Under the pieces are notes generated by a model, which saw only the letters and a program-made list of their open reading frames with translations, made no database searches and was not told the DNA's origin. This document shows positions 46,857 to 56,331 of a stretch of 64,000 nucleotides of DNA, piece by piece (position 1 is the stretch's first letter; every line of letters begins with the position of its first letter). The stretch spans positions 318,031-382,030 of the forward strand of contig NZ_KE386897.1 in the NCBI RefSeq assembly GCF_000429405.1. The letters are read 5' to 3'. The position numbers and the translations under genes are program-made. Source of the stretch: Algoriphagus marincola DSM 16067. Its GTDB lineage: Bacteria > Bacteroidota > Bacteroidia > Cytophagales > Cyclobacteriaceae.

Positions 46857-47183
46857 TCAATTCCAATGTCCTGGAATGGCAAAGGCAGTTACGGCACTTA
46901 TCCAAAGTGAAAAGAAATAGAAAATGATACTGAATATCACCGCTATTAATTTTTTATTTCCTTCGGGAAACCAATGAAATCCCATCAAATACAAGAAAAA
47001 GCCACCACCAGCCCCACCCAAAGGGATGATGACTAGAGGATAATACATCCAAGATTCGAATAGATCTTCTTTCATAAGGATAATGAAAGCCAACCAGGCC
47101 AAAGGAAGGCTTGCACCTAGTACAGCTGGGAGTAATAAGTCTTTTAGGTTGCGAGGAAGAAAGGGGGCTTGATTTGTGTTCAT
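46857..47183 (-). CDS. Small multi-pass membrane protein
   Basis: This 108-residue protein has three predicted membrane helices (about 15-35, 43-65 and 77-101). The ATG at 47183 was chosen over an upstream frame extension into the region holding an operator-like palindrome (47207-47233). The palindrome is 24 bases before this start, so the gene may be controlled by the neighbouring winged-helix protein. The function is unknown. Confidence 0.55.
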   Translation of the reverse strand: MNTNQAPFLPRNLKDLLLPAVLGASLPLAWLAFIILMKEDLFESWMYYPLVIIPLGGAGGGFFLYLMGFHWFPEGNKKLIAVIFSIIFYFFSLWISAVTAFAIPGHWN

Positions 47184-47206
47184 GATTTTAGATTTTATTT
47201 TAAATG

Positions 47207-47233
47207 AAAGTACTTTGTATTTCAAAGTGAATG
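47207..47233. promoter_or_regulatory. Operator-like palindrome 1 (winged-helix regulator site)
   Basis: It contains ACTTTG-TATTT-CAAAGT, a perfect 6-bp inverted repeat with a 5-base spacer, inside a 27-base box that matches the box at 48159-48185 at 24 positions. It lies in the 61-bp gap between the regulator stop (47245) and the next gene start (47183). Confidence 0.6.
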
Positions 47234-47244
47234 GATAAATTTTT

Positions 47245-47538
47245 TTAGTTTTTGTTTTCTTTGATCAATTGCTCCAGAAAATCCAAATGATCCTGAAAGG
47301 CTTTTTTTCCTGATGCTGTAGCCGAATAATTGGTTTGCGGCTTTCTGCCCACAAAGGTCTTTTCTACTGCTACATAGTCTTGGTTTTCCAAGTATCGTAG
47401 GTGAGAAGCGAGGTTTCCATCCGTCACCTCCAGGATCTCTTTGAAGGAATTGAAGTCATATTGCTCATTGACCATCAGGATGGACATGACACGCAGTCTG
47501 ACGACATTTTCAAATGCTTTATCGTAATTCCCCTTCAC
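47245..47538 (-). CDS. Winged-helix DNA-binding protein (transcriptional regulator)
   Basis: This 97-residue protein is a single winged-helix domain: helices at FENVVRLRVMSIL and FNSFKEIL, recognition helix region DGNLASHLRYLENQDYV, and a wing with GRKPQTNYSATASGKKAF, typical of the small ArsR/MarR-like transcriptional regulators (HTH_34-type) of Bacteroidota. It starts with GTG at 47538, one base after the upstream gene. Two matching palindromes flank the gene pair (47207-47233 and 48159-48185) and are likely its operators, implying autoregulation (inference). Confidence 0.8.
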   Translation of the reverse strand: MKGNYDKAFENVVRLRVMSILMVNEQYDFNSFKEILEVTDGNLASHLRYLENQDYVAVEKTFVGRKPQTNYSATASGKKAFQDHLDFLEQLIKENKN

Positions 47539-47539
47539 C

Positions 47540-48154
47540 TTAGCGATCGTATTTTTGATACATCAAAGCGCCGTATATCACGTGTAAGATTCCGAAGCCG
47601 GAAATCCAAAACCACAAGCCATAATCAGGAAAGAAAGCTGACATTATTCCCAAAATCAACTGAAAAAAGCCTAGTTTCTGTATTTCCCCTAAGGTAAAAT
47701 TAGAGGCAGCGAAGAGTCCCAAACCATAAAAAATCAATAGGTTGGCAGGAATCAATTGGAAAGCTGATTCATGAATCAGCGCAAAGGTGAAAAGCCCACC
47801 AACCAAGACGGGTATAAACAGCGCTTGCATAAAACGCTTGCTAGCACTGTTCCAAAACACCTGGGCTTTTTGTTTGCTTTTTCGCTTGCTGAGAAGCAAA
47901 GCAGAACCAATAGCCAATAAAAGGACCGAAATCGCCAAGAGTAATAATCGGGGCAACAAGGAAGAACTGCTCAATAATTGGCTTGAATCCCCCCATTGGC
48001 TCTGTGGAAAGTAAAGCCAATACCAGGCGAACCCGCCACCAATCAATGCATAAATTCCAGCTAATACACCCGATAGTCCACTCAAAGAAAGGAAACGCGT
48101 ACTTCGCTCCATCATGGACTTGATTTCGGCTAATTCTTGTTCAGGTTTTTTCAT
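47540..48154 (-). CDS. Multi-pass membrane protein, operon partner of the winged-helix regulator
   Basis: This 204-residue protein has an acidic N-terminal helix (about 1-25) and about six membrane helices (about 26-45, 68-88, 108-128, 133-150, 156-173, 178-195). No domain was named. It is the first gene of the regulator operon, with an operator-like palindrome 5-31 bases upstream of its start, and ends one base before the regulator gene. Membrane gene plus small winged-helix gene is a common two-gene unit in Bacteroidota; the signal sensed is unknown. Confidence 0.7.
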   Translation of the reverse strand: MKKPEQELAEIKSMMERSTRFLSLSGLSGVLAGIYALIGGGFAWYWLYFPQSQWGDSSQLLSSSSLLPRLLLLAISVLLLAIGSALLLSKRKSKQKAQVFWNSASKRFMQALFIPVLVGGLFTFALIHESAFQLIPANLLIFYGLGLFAASNFTLGEIQKLGFFQLILGIMSAFFPDYGLWFWISGFGILHVIYGALMYQKYDR

Positions 48155-48158
48155 TTTA

Positions 48159-48185
48159 AAAGTACTTTGTAATGCAAAGTAAATG
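48159..48185. promoter_or_regulatory. Operator-like palindrome 2 (winged-helix regulator site)
   Basis: It contains TACTTTG-TAATG-CAAAGTA, a perfect 7-bp inverted repeat with a 5-base spacer, directly upstream of the operon's first start codon at 48154. It matches the box at 47207-47233 at 24 of 27 positions. Confidence 0.65.
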
Positions 48186-48279
48186 AAATTTTACAAAAAA
48201 ATATTTGGCTACATGATTTTTTTGAAATCGAAGCTGGACTTCTCCCCGCATAGTTTGCTCTGTTTTTGGGAAAAGCTTC

Positions 48280-48306
48280 TTGATTACTTTATTTTTAAGT
48301 AATCAA
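48280..48306 (-). terminator. Hairpin after the Na+/H+ antiporter gene
   Basis: TTGATTACTT (48280-48289) pairs with AAGTAATCAA (48297-48306) downstream of the antiporter stop. The T run after it on the minus strand is weak, so this may not be a full terminator. Confidence 0.4.
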
Positions 48307-48347
48307 ATTGCAAATTATCAATTGATTGTATTCTATAAAAATCTCTG

Positions 48348-49604
48348 TTAAGCATTGTTTACTCCAGATTTGGAAATGACTTTTTTGACCAAGGGCCCGA
48401 TGGATAATCCTTGAACGATGATGGAGAAAATCACAATGAGGTAAGTAATGGTCAAAAATAATTCTCGTCCCATCTGCGGCTCGAGTGAAAGCGCCAAGGC
48501 TATGGAAATGCCACCCCGGATTCCTCCCCATGTCATAATCAGATTCGTTTTTGGGATAAAGTCCAACTTCTTTTGAAATAGGGAAACTGGTCCAGAAAGG
48601 GCAACAAATCTTGACAGAAGCGAAATCACGATTCCAAATACTCCAAAAATCACATAGGTGCTATCCAGCGAAACGATTAACAATTCTAAGCCGATCAATA
48701 CAAATAGTAGTGCATTGAGTAAAACGTCGATTAGCTCCCAGAATTTATCTACATAGTTTTGAGTATTGGGCGACCAAGCGATTTCAGGGGACTTGTTGCC
48801 AATGAAGATTCCCGCCACGACCACTGCGAGAGGCCCTGAAACATGCAAATAATGCGCTAAAGCCGATATTCCCATCACTAAAGCGAGGGTGATCATCACT
48901 TCGGTCTCAAAATTATCGATGGCTTTCATCAGTCTGAAAGCCAACCAACCGGCAATCAACCCAAGAGCTATCCCTCCGATAACTTCCTCAACGAACAGCA
49001 GTCCGACATCTCCAAATGACATCGAGTCCAAGCCTTGTTGGGCGATTTTGAAAATCACAATAAAGACAACAACACCCACTCCATCATTGAAAAGTGACTC
49101 GCCGACGATCTTGGTTTCTAGTTTTTTTGGTGCATTAGCTTCCTTCAAAATCCCTAAAACCGCAATCGGGTCAGTAGGGGAAATCAAGGCCCCAAATAAC
49201 AAGCAGTAGATGTAATCAATGGGATAGCTGAATGCCAGAAATAAATAGTACATCAGCGTCCCTATCAAAAAAGTGGAGATGACTACACCGATGGTGGCGA
49301 ATAACGCAATGGGGCCTTTTTGTCTTTTGAGGGCATCTAGTTTGGTGTGAAGGGCTCCCGCAAAAAGTAAAAAACTCAGCATCACATCTAGCAAGACAGT
49401 TTCAAAATCGATGGAGTTGATCAGTAAATTGGCTTCCTCTAAGATGAAGGGATTAAAAGATCCCAGTATATACACCGCAATGGTGAAAACGATGGCGATG
49501 ATCATCAAGCCTATCGTGAAGGGAAGCTTCAAGAATTTGGTATTGATAAAGGCAAAACCAGCTGAAAGAATGGTCAAAATCGTGATGATATTGAAAATGT
49601 TCAT
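48348..49604 (-). CDS. Na+/H+ antiporter (CPA1/NhaP-like)
   Basis: This 418-residue integral membrane protein has 12-13 predicted helices. The CPA1 core motifs SPTDPIAVLGIL and VGESLFNDGVGVVVF (charged ND pair for ion exchange) are present, with MTWGGIRGGISIALAL later. It probably exchanges sodium for protons for pH and salt homeostasis. It lacks a C-terminal regulatory domain. The gene is alone between terminators. Confidence 0.92.
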   Translation of the reverse strand: MNIFNIITILTILSAGFAFINTKFLKLPFTIGLMIIAIVFTIAVYILGSFNPFILEEANLLINSIDFETVLLDVMLSFLLFAGALHTKLDALKRQKGPIALFATIGVVISTFLIGTLMYYLFLAFSYPIDYIYCLLFGALISPTDPIAVLGILKEANAPKKLETKIVGESLFNDGVGVVVFIVIFKIAQQGLDSMSFGDVGLLFVEEVIGGIALGLIAGWLAFRLMKAIDNFETEVMITLALVMGISALAHYLHVSGPLAVVVAGIFIGNKSPEIAWSPNTQNYVDKFWELIDVLLNALLFVLIGLELLIVSLDSTYVIFGVFGIVISLLSRFVALSGPVSLFQKKLDFIPKTNLIMTWGGIRGGISIALALSLEPQMGRELFLTITYLIVIFSIIVQGLSIGPLVKKVISKSGVNNA

Positions 49605-49686
49605 GTCGATCTAGATTTAAGAATTCCAAAATACAAGCAATTCTTGAATGGACTTTATATTTCGGTGAGAAAGATGCAAACAAAAA

Positions 49687-49715
49687 AAGCACTGACCTGT
49701 CAAATGTCAGTGCTT
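49687..49715 (-). terminator. Hairpin terminator after the BNR-repeat gene
   Basis: AAGCACTGAC (49687-49696) pairs with GTCAGTGCTT (49706-49715), 25 bases past the stop at 49740, with T's following on the minus strand. Confidence 0.8.
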
Positions 49716-49739
49716 TGTGAAAACTCTCAATTTTGGGAC

Positions 49740-52700
49740 CTATTGAGAAACTGTTAACCTGTTTTCCTTCTTAAGTCCGCGGTTGATTCTTGGAACGGTA
49801 TTTTGGATTACATCCTCTTGTTCTTCTCGTAGTTTATTCTTCATCAATTGGTAGTAGTCAAACTGGGACTTTTGATCTGCTGTCCAAGGTCCGATATAGT
49901 CACCAATTTCAGAGTACAGCGATCGGATTCTCCGACTCAATTCTCCGTATTTTCTGCTGATTTCCTTTAGGGGTGCAGCAGTACTTTTATCATAAGAAAT
50001 TCCGTCCTTTTCCAATTTTTCGAGTTGGTCATCCAGTTTATTGATGGCTGTTTGATCCTCAGCTACCTCAGCATAAAGAGCCAAAACCTCCATTTGGGAG
50101 GCGGTCCATTCCTTTCGGATATCTATCGGAATATTCAATCTCGGATCATCGCTGACTTGAAATTTTTGCTCCTGTGATTTTCCATTGACTTCCAGTTTGG
50201 CAGTGTAAAGTCCTGGGTTGACAAAAGGGCCTGAGATTCTACCTCGTCCCGTGCCTGATGCCTCTGTTTGGTATCGGAGGTTCCACATCACCCGATGCAA
50301 TCCTGCTTTAGTTGGTGCTTTGACTTCATCCACCATTTTTCCATTCGCATCAAAAATCGTCAGTTTGATCGCATCAGAGGAAACTGATTCTCGAAGATAG
50401 AAATCAATAGCTGCTCCGAAATCAGGATTTTCGCCTCGGTAGTACATATCTCCTGTATGCGCTCCATCGCGAGTGTAATTGATGATTTCCGCCTCAGCAA
50501 TGGAGAAGAGTACGGCATCCTGCCTTAGGACCTCAGGAGTCATTTCCTGAAGTGCATTTACATGGTCAAGAATCCAAACTCCCCGTCCATGTGTACCCAA
50601 AACCAAATCATTATCTCGTGGATGAATCACTAAGTCATTGAATGGGAGAAAAGGCATATTGCTTTTGAGTTCCACCCAATTCTTTCCCAGATCGATACTA
50701 ATGAATAGGCCAAGCTCTGTTCCCAAATAGAGTAGATTAGGGTTTTTAGGATCTTCTCGAAGGGTTCTGGCTACTCGGTTTTCTGGTAGATTTCCTTCGA
50801 TGGATTTCCAGGTTTTGCCATAATCATCGGTTTGGTAGATGTAATTATTGAAGTCATCATTCCGGTAGTTATTGATGGCGACGTAGGCCCTTCCTGCTTG
50901 GTGGCTGGATGTTTCGATGGTATTGATCCAAGTTTCTTTGGGTAATCCCGCAAGTTGGGAAGTTACATCATTCCAAGTCTGTCCATCATCCCAAGAGACT
51001 TGAAGCAATCCGTCATCTGTTCCTGCATACAGCACACCGGGTTTGAATAAATCTTCAGCCACAGCGGTTAGGGTGGGGTAGTAGGGGATTCCATCATCCA
51101 ATGAAGCTGTGTTTTCATCAGGTCTTTGTCCCATAATGAGGAGTTCTCTACGATTTACTTTGGTTGTCAAATCTCCCAGTGAAGTCCAGGTCGCTCCATT
51201 GTCGGTACTTTTCCAAAGGACATTGGTGCCGGCATAGATCGTATTGGGATCATGATGTGAGAGGAAAAACGGACCGTCCCAGTTGGCAGGCGCCATGGCA
51301 TTGCCAAGTTCCGGTTCCGGGATCCCAGGACCCCAGGCATCCCAATTTCTGCGGGCACTGATTTTTCCTTGAGGGTCGCCTGGACGGATATCCTGACGTT
51401 GTCCCGTCTTCATATCGAGTCGGGAAAGTCCCAAGTATTGTGATTCGGTATAGACTACATTCGGGTCATTTCGATCGACTAGGTTTAAGAAACCATCTCC
51501 GCCTCCCAGTCGTCTCCAGTCCTCATTGATAATTCCGTCAGCTCGGTAAGTTTCGCTTGGGCCTACCCAGCTTCCATTGTCCTGAAGGCCTCCATACACA
51601 TTGTAAGGTTTGGCATTGTCAACGGCTATTCGATAGTACTGACTGACTGGTAAATTGCTAATAAATAGCCATTTGATACCTCGATCATACGATATTCCGA
51701 TACCTCCATCATCTCCTTTGATGACATGTCTGGAATCCTCGGGATTAACCCAAAGAATCCGATCGTCTCCATGGAGGGTTTGGCGAGGAGCGATGAATGT
51801 TCGACCGCTATCGGTAGAATAGCTATACTGATTCATCATGTAAATGCGAGACTCATCGCTGGGATCCACCAATGGCTGGGAAGCGTACATTGGTCTTGGA
51901 TTCCAATCACTCATAAGTTCCCAGCTTTCTCCTTTGTCTTTGCTCCGGTATAATCCTGCCCGACGCTCATTGTAGGCTGTGGAGGCGTTGTATTGAAAGC
52001 CTTGCTCCAAGGAAATGTAGACTACTTCAGGATTGCTTCGATAGATGGAGATCCCAATTCGGCCATAATCCCCTTCAGGTAGTCCGTTTTTCAGTTCTTT
52101 CCAGGTTTTGCCTCCATCGGTAGACTTGTGAAGTCCACTTCCAGGTCCTCCACCATGAAATCCATAAGGTCTTCTTCTTCTTTGATAGGTGGCTGCATAG
52201 AGGATGTTTGGGTCTGAAGGGTCCATGGCCACGTCTGTGACACCGGTATCTTCATTCACATAAATGATTCGCTCCCAGGTTTTGCCTCCATCCTTGGTTT
52301 GGTAAAGACCTCGTTCCTCATTGGGTCCCCAAAGATGCCCGATAGCAGCGACGTATGCGACCAAGGTATCCGTGGGATGAAGTACGATTCGACCGATATG
52401 ATGCGAGTCTTTTAATCCTACATTTTCCCAAGTCTTACCGCCATCATGTGACTTGTAGACACCATCTCCCCAGGAAGAGCTTTGGCGATTGGCTCGCTCT
52501 CCGGTGCCGACCCATACGATATTGGGATATTTTTGATGAAGAGCGATGGCACCCACTGAGTGAGTTCCTTCATTTTCAAATACAGGTTCAAAAGTGACCC
52601 CATTGTTTGTCGTCTTCCAAACGCCTCCTGTCGCAGTGGCAGCATAGAAGGTGTAAGGATCAGATTCGAGTACGGCAAGATCTACTATTCGCCCACTCAT

Positions 52701-52820
52701 CGTCGCAGGTCCGATATTTCGGAGTTTTAGCCCGTTAAGTAGTTCGCTTGTTAGTTCTTGGCTTTGACTTGTCATCGAAAAGCCTAGACAAAGCAGGAGT
52801 AAGAGGTATTTATTTTTCAT
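49740..52820 (-). CDS. Large secreted BNR/sortilin-like beta-propeller protein
   Basis: This 1026-residue protein has a signal peptide (1-20, TSQSQ). Residues about 25-790 carry repeated BNR/Asp-box blades with SxDxGxTW patterns: TKDGGKTW, STDGGKTW, SKDKGESW, STDNGATW and YDRGIKW. The last ~230 residues form a separate Ig-like and helical region (DGISYDKSTAAPLKEISRKY). It is related to proteins annotated as glycosyl hydrolase or VPS10-like, but no catalytic residues of a hydrolase were recognised, and it could be a binding protein. It lacks the T9SS C-terminal domain. Confidence 0.8.
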   Translation of the reverse strand: MKNKYLLLLLCLGFSMTSQSQELTSELLNGLKLRNIGPATMSGRIVDLAVLESDPYTFYAATATGGVWKTTNNGVTFEPVFENEGTHSVGAIALHQKYPNIVWVGTGERANRQSSSWGDGVYKSHDGGKTWENVGLKDSHHIGRIVLHPTDTLVAYVAAIGHLWGPNEERGLYQTKDGGKTWERIIYVNEDTGVTDVAMDPSDPNILYAATYQRRRRPYGFHGGGPGSGLHKSTDGGKTWKELKNGLPEGDYGRIGISIYRSNPEVVYISLEQGFQYNASTAYNERRAGLYRSKDKGESWELMSDWNPRPMYASQPLVDPSDESRIYMMNQYSYSTDSGRTFIAPRQTLHGDDRILWVNPEDSRHVIKGDDGGIGISYDRGIKWLFISNLPVSQYYRIAVDNAKPYNVYGGLQDNGSWVGPSETYRADGIINEDWRRLGGGDGFLNLVDRNDPNVVYTESQYLGLSRLDMKTGQRQDIRPGDPQGKISARRNWDAWGPGIPEPELGNAMAPANWDGPFFLSHHDPNTIYAGTNVLWKSTDNGATWTSLGDLTTKVNRRELLIMGQRPDENTASLDDGIPYYPTLTAVAEDLFKPGVLYAGTDDGLLQVSWDDGQTWNDVTSQLAGLPKETWINTIETSSHQAGRAYVAINNYRNDDFNNYIYQTDDYGKTWKSIEGNLPENRVARTLREDPKNPNLLYLGTELGLFISIDLGKNWVELKSNMPFLPFNDLVIHPRDNDLVLGTHGRGVWILDHVNALQEMTPEVLRQDAVLFSIAEAEIINYTRDGAHTGDMYYRGENPDFGAAIDFYLRESVSSDAIKLTIFDANGKMVDEVKAPTKAGLHRVMWNLRYQTEASGTGRGRISGPFVNPGLYTAKLEVNGKSQEQKFQVSDDPRLNIPIDIRKEWTASQMEVLALYAEVAEDQTAINKLDDQLEKLEKDGISYDKSTAAPLKEISRKYGELSRRIRSLYSEIGDYIGPWTADQKSQFDYYQLMKNKLREEQEDVIQNTVPRINRGLKKENRLTVSQ

Positions 52821-53057
52821 ATGAGAATATTTCTACTTAAGCTGGAAATTAAGCAGCCTGTGTCAGAGTACAAATTCTTTTTGAGGAATGGTGGCTTCTA
52901 AATATGTCCAAGGCTCAAATCTAAGCCAAAGCTAATTCTAATAATTTTTCTCCTAAAAGGTAAGGACTGTATTTAAAATCTGAATTTAGGGCAAATGCCG
53001 TATAGGCAATAAACTGCTTTTCAATCAATTTTGACAAGGATTTAACTATGACAAAAA
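52821..53057. other. Intergenic region between divergent genes, no RNA or repeat seen
   Basis: This 237-bp region separates the BNR-repeat gene from the lipoprotein gene. It is AT-rich with no clear ORF. It should hold both promoters. Confidence 0.4.
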
Positions 53058-53717
53058 ATGAAAAAAAGGCTTTTTAACTGGATTTGGATTCTTGCATTTG
53101 GGTTTGTAATGATCTCCTGTACGGAGGGGGAAGATATGGAGCCAGATGATAATCAGCAGTTGACGAATGACTTGAATTTTCCCTTTACACTTTCGGGAGA
53201 TGAAAGTCGCTATGTAATGGAAATCGACGGGGTGGAAGTGAGTAATTATGCGGAAATTCTCAACACGCTGAATACGGACAAATCGATCTCTGTCAATATG
53301 TGGGGACCAAGTAATGATTTTAATTTTGCTGGCTTCAACTGGATACCTTTGGGTACCGGAACGTATGAGGCCGGGCATGATTTGGGTCCTGGTAATGGTA
53401 CTTTTGGAAACAATCTTTTTATGATGGGATTTGTGAAGAAAGTGGGAACCAAGTATTACGCTTATTCTGCACATGATTATGGCTTTTTGGAGGAGGAGCG
53501 AATTCCAGAATCTTCTGCCACCGTCAAAATCATCACATTTGACGGAAAGCAGACGACTTACAACTTTATGAATGGGACTTTTAGCCAGTTTATTGGTACG
53601 GTGGAAGGTCAGTTTGCCGGTACATTCAAAACGAAAGATGGCAAGGAAGTAAAAGTGACCAAAGGGCAATTCAGAATTGTCCAAAAGCTTCCTCCGGGAG
53701 CGGAAGAGGTTGAATGA
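53058..53717 (+). CDS. Hypothetical lipoprotein
   Basis: This 219-residue protein has lipobox MISC (Cys21) after a signal (MKKRLFNWIWILAFGFV). The mature part starts with an acidic linker (EGEDMEPDD), then a beta-rich region with FTLSGDESRYVMEIDGVEVS and a C-terminal FKTKDGKEVKVTKGQFRI. No family was recognised. A long open frame on the opposite strand (53046-53684) is its shadow. Confidence 0.7.
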   Translation: MKKRLFNWIWILAFGFVMISCTEGEDMEPDDNQQLTNDLNFPFTLSGDESRYVMEIDGVEVSNYAEILNTLNTDKSISVNMWGPSNDFNFAGFNWIPLGTGTYEAGHDLGPGNGTFGNNLFMMGFVKKVGTKYYAYSAHDYGFLEEERIPESSATVKIITFDGKQTTYNFMNGTFSQFIGTVEGQFAGTFKTKDGKEVKVTKGQFRIVQKLPPGAEEVE

Positions 53718-53831
53718 TAAAGGGCATTAAGGATTGATATTCTCCCAAATAGAAATTACTACATTTAAAATTTGTGGTTGGAAACTCTAGTGATTATAAC
53801 AAGAAGCTTATTTAGTGCTTGACCTTCCAAT

Positions 53832-53865
53832 AAAAAACGCTGCCTTTTTTGAGGCAGCGTTTTTT
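53832..53865. terminator. Bidirectional hairpin terminator
   Basis: AAAAAACGCTGCCT (53832-53845) pairs with AGGCAGCGTTTTTT (53852-53865) between convergent genes. Confidence 0.9.
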
Positions 53866-53889
53866 GCGTTGGTGGTTGTTTGATTTTTT

Positions 53890-55080
53890 TTAAAAAAGCT
53901 GTGGAGCAAATTGACTTAAATAGACTCGCCAATTTCTCCAAGTATGTCCTCCTTCAGATTCTACATATTCGTAAGGCATATTCATTCCGTCCAGTTTGGC
54001 TCGATAAGCAGTATTGGCATCGTATAGAAAGTCGGTTTTTCCGATAGCGATCCAGTAGAGTTTGTAGCCATTTTCCATTTGGACTTGCAGGGTTTGATCA
54101 AAATCGCTGTAAACCTTTCCAGTAGCATCTTCCCGTGGCATAATGGCTGCCGAGAAAAGGCCGATATAATCAAAAGTATTTGGATAGTATCTGGAAATAT
54201 GAAGCGTGTGGAAACCTCCCATTGAAAGGCCTGCAATAGCGCGATTTTCTTTATTCGCTTTTACCCGATAATTGCTTTCCACAAAATTGATAATATCCTC
54301 AAAAGCTCCTTCATAGGTTCCATCCATTGTTTTGGGGATCATGAATTGTGGCTTGTAATAATTTCTGCTTCCCTCCCCGGGAGCTCCGTCCTGAATCACA
54401 TTACCATTTGGCATCACGACGATCATGGGTTTGGCTTTTCCCTGGGCAATCAGGTTATCCATGATTTGGGCAGTACGGCCCAAGGATATCCAGGCTTCCT
54501 CGTCTCCACCTGCTCCATGTAATAGATAAAGTACAGGATATTCTGCAGATGATTTTTCATAACCCGGCGGTGTATAAATCGTGATTCTTCTATCCATATC
54601 CAGTCCCGGGGAATCATACCATCTCCTGGTGACAGAGCCGTGGGGGATGTCATTGGTTTTGTAGAGTTCGGCATGTCCGCCTCCGATGATAAAAATATTC
54701 GTAGAGCTTGCGACATCACGGATTAAGAATGGATTGTTGGGGTCGGTTGTCCGGAACCCGTCAATCAAAAATGCATAATTGTAAAGCTCAGGGCCTAGTG
54801 TTTCGGAAGTGTAGCTCCAGAGGCCGTTTTCATCTTTGCTCAATTCTACTTTACCAGGACCGTCCATTTCTCCCATGGGCGTCTCCACCTTGGTTGTTGG
54901 AAGGAAATCACCGGTTATTTCCACAGTTTCAGCATTGGGAGCAAAAAGGCGGAATGTAACTGAATTGTCCTCATGGGTTTCCGGAGAAACGATTTGCTGC
55001 GCATTAAATAAGGCTTCCTGAGCGGTCGAACTCAAGGCAAGCACAAAAAGGAAATTGGAGAGAAGAAGTAATTTTTTCAT
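53890..55080 (-). CDS. Secreted esterase with N-terminal E-set domain (esterase D family)
   Basis: This 396-residue protein has a signal peptide (1-20), an N-terminal early-set/CBM48-like domain (about 25-135; FRLFAPNAETVEITGDFL) and a C-terminal esterase/feruloyl-type alpha/beta hydrolase domain (about 145-396). The latter has PVLYLLHGAGGDEEAW, nucleophile GLSMGGFHTL (Ser about 286), an Asp and a final GGHTWRNWR His. It likely hydrolyses acyl esters, possibly feruloyl or acetyl groups of plant polymers. Another esterase gene lies 86 bp upstream on the same strand. Confidence 0.87.
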   Translation of the reverse strand: MKKLLLLSNFLFVLALSSTAQEALFNAQQIVSPETHEDNSVTFRLFAPNAETVEITGDFLPTTKVETPMGEMDGPGKVELSKDENGLWSYTSETLGPELYNYAFLIDGFRTTDPNNPFLIRDVASSTNIFIIGGGHAELYKTNDIPHGSVTRRWYDSPGLDMDRRITIYTPPGYEKSSAEYPVLYLLHGAGGDEEAWISLGRTAQIMDNLIAQGKAKPMIVVMPNGNVIQDGAPGEGSRNYYKPQFMIPKTMDGTYEGAFEDIINFVESNYRVKANKENRAIAGLSMGGFHTLHISRYYPNTFDYIGLFSAAIMPREDATGKVYSDFDQTLQVQMENGYKLYWIAIGKTDFLYDANTAYRAKLDGMNMPYEYVESEGGHTWRNWRVYLSQFAPQLF

Positions 55081-55166
55081 GGATTTCTAAGTCTATTGTT
55101 TCATTTTGGAAAAATAGGAATTCAATTTCAGAAAACCTAGACGTCTTTTTTGGGAAATAGACCTAT

Positions 55167-56186
55167 TTAGAAGAGGAGGCTTTCTGAAAAGAAAGGTAAA
55201 GCTTTGGTTTTGATGCGTTCGGCAATCCGATTGAGGTGATCCCCTTCATAACTTTCATAGAAATGAGGAACCTCGAAAGATTCCAGCAGCTCGTGCAGCT
55301 TTTTTGTAGCCTCGCTGATTCCTCGATCCTGGAGTCCAGCATCCATCCCGATTGCCTTGAATTTTTTCAGATTCATAATGTACTGATCTACAAAGTTAAG
55401 GGTACGGTTTGCGATTATTTTATTGATGACCTCTTGCTGGGGCTCCCCATCTTTTGCAGGAAGGTCAAGATAGAGTGGTGGATTTTGTGGATTTGGAGCA
55501 AAAGCCGCTGAAGTAGCCAAAGCCGCTATTTCGAAAAAGGAAGTTTCTGCCAATTGATCCGGAGTAAGACTTTCGAGTTTTTTCATCAATTCTGGATTGG
55601 TTGACGCTGCTCCATCCATACAGCAAGGACTCAAGGCATAAATAGCAGCATAGATATCCGGATTTTCCATACCTAATCGCAAGGTGCCATAGCCTCCCAT
55701 GGAGTGACCGGCAAGTCCTCTGCTATTTCTATCCGGGATGGTTCGGTAGTTTTCGTCCACGTAGCTGACTAATTCCTGGGTGACGAAAGTTTCCCAGTCG
55801 CCGATCGTGGCTGAGCTTGCATACATGCTGCCTTTGAATGTGTTGTAGGCATTGGGCATAACCACAATCATTTCTTTGGAAAGTCCCTCCGCTATGGATT
55901 CCTCGATTACATCCTGCAAGTTGATCCAATGATCTTCCCAACCAAACCACTGGGAATCGGTATCAGTGAACCCGTGGAGCATGTATAGCACGGGAAAACG
56001 TTGGTTAGGATTGGAGGCATAGGAGGGAGGGAGGTAGACAGTTACATCTCGTTCGGCAGGATCGCCAATGAGGTTGCCTTCTAAAGCTTGACTATGGATT
56101 TTGATTCGTTCTTTAGTTCCTTTTTGAGCATTTACAAAGGAGAAACTCATCATCACTAGAGCGGTGAGTAAAAGTAGTTTTTTCAT
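55167..56186 (-). CDS. Secreted esterase (esterase D/S-formylglutathione hydrolase-like)
   Basis: This 339-residue protein has a signal peptide (1-20). The esterase domain has [16 protein letters not shown], nucleophile [10 protein letters not shown] (Ser about 156) and a C-terminal EGDHLNRI His. There is no N-terminal E-set domain, unlike the downstream esterase. The two genes share strand and fold but not the first domain, so they are paralogous catalytic domains rather than a recent copy. Confidence 0.88.
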   Translation of the reverse strand: MKKLLLLTALVMMSFSFVNAQKGTKERIKIHSQALEGNLIGDPAERDVTVYLPPSYASNPNQRFPVLYMLHGFTDTDSQWFGWEDHWINLQDVIEESIAEGLSKEMIVVMPNAYNTFKGSMYASSATIGDWETFVTQELVSYVDENYRTIPDRNSRGLAGHSMGGYGTLRLGMENPDIYAAIYALSPCCMDGAASTNPELMKKLESLTPDQLAETSFFEIAALATSAAFAPNPQNPPLYLDLPAKDGEPQQEVINKIIANRTLNFVDQYIMNLKKFKAIGMDAGLQDRGISEATKKLHELLESFEVPHFYESYEGDHLNRIAERIKTKALPFFSESLLF

Positions 56187-56331
56187 GGTTTTAATGGGTT
56201 TAAGGTTGATTAAAAGTAGGTTTTATCGGGAGATTGGCAAAGGGTATTTATAAATATGGATTTATACTGATATTCGCTTTTTTGATAAAGATTTACTTAA
56301 ATTCAATCGTCTAATATTTTTAATTTCACAA

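Noticed and set aside
53046-53684. 212-codon open frame antisense to the lipoprotein gene at 53058-53717
   Set aside because: It is a mirror of the plus-strand gene. The plus-strand frame has a lipobox signal and normal composition, while the antisense product shows no domain or signal.
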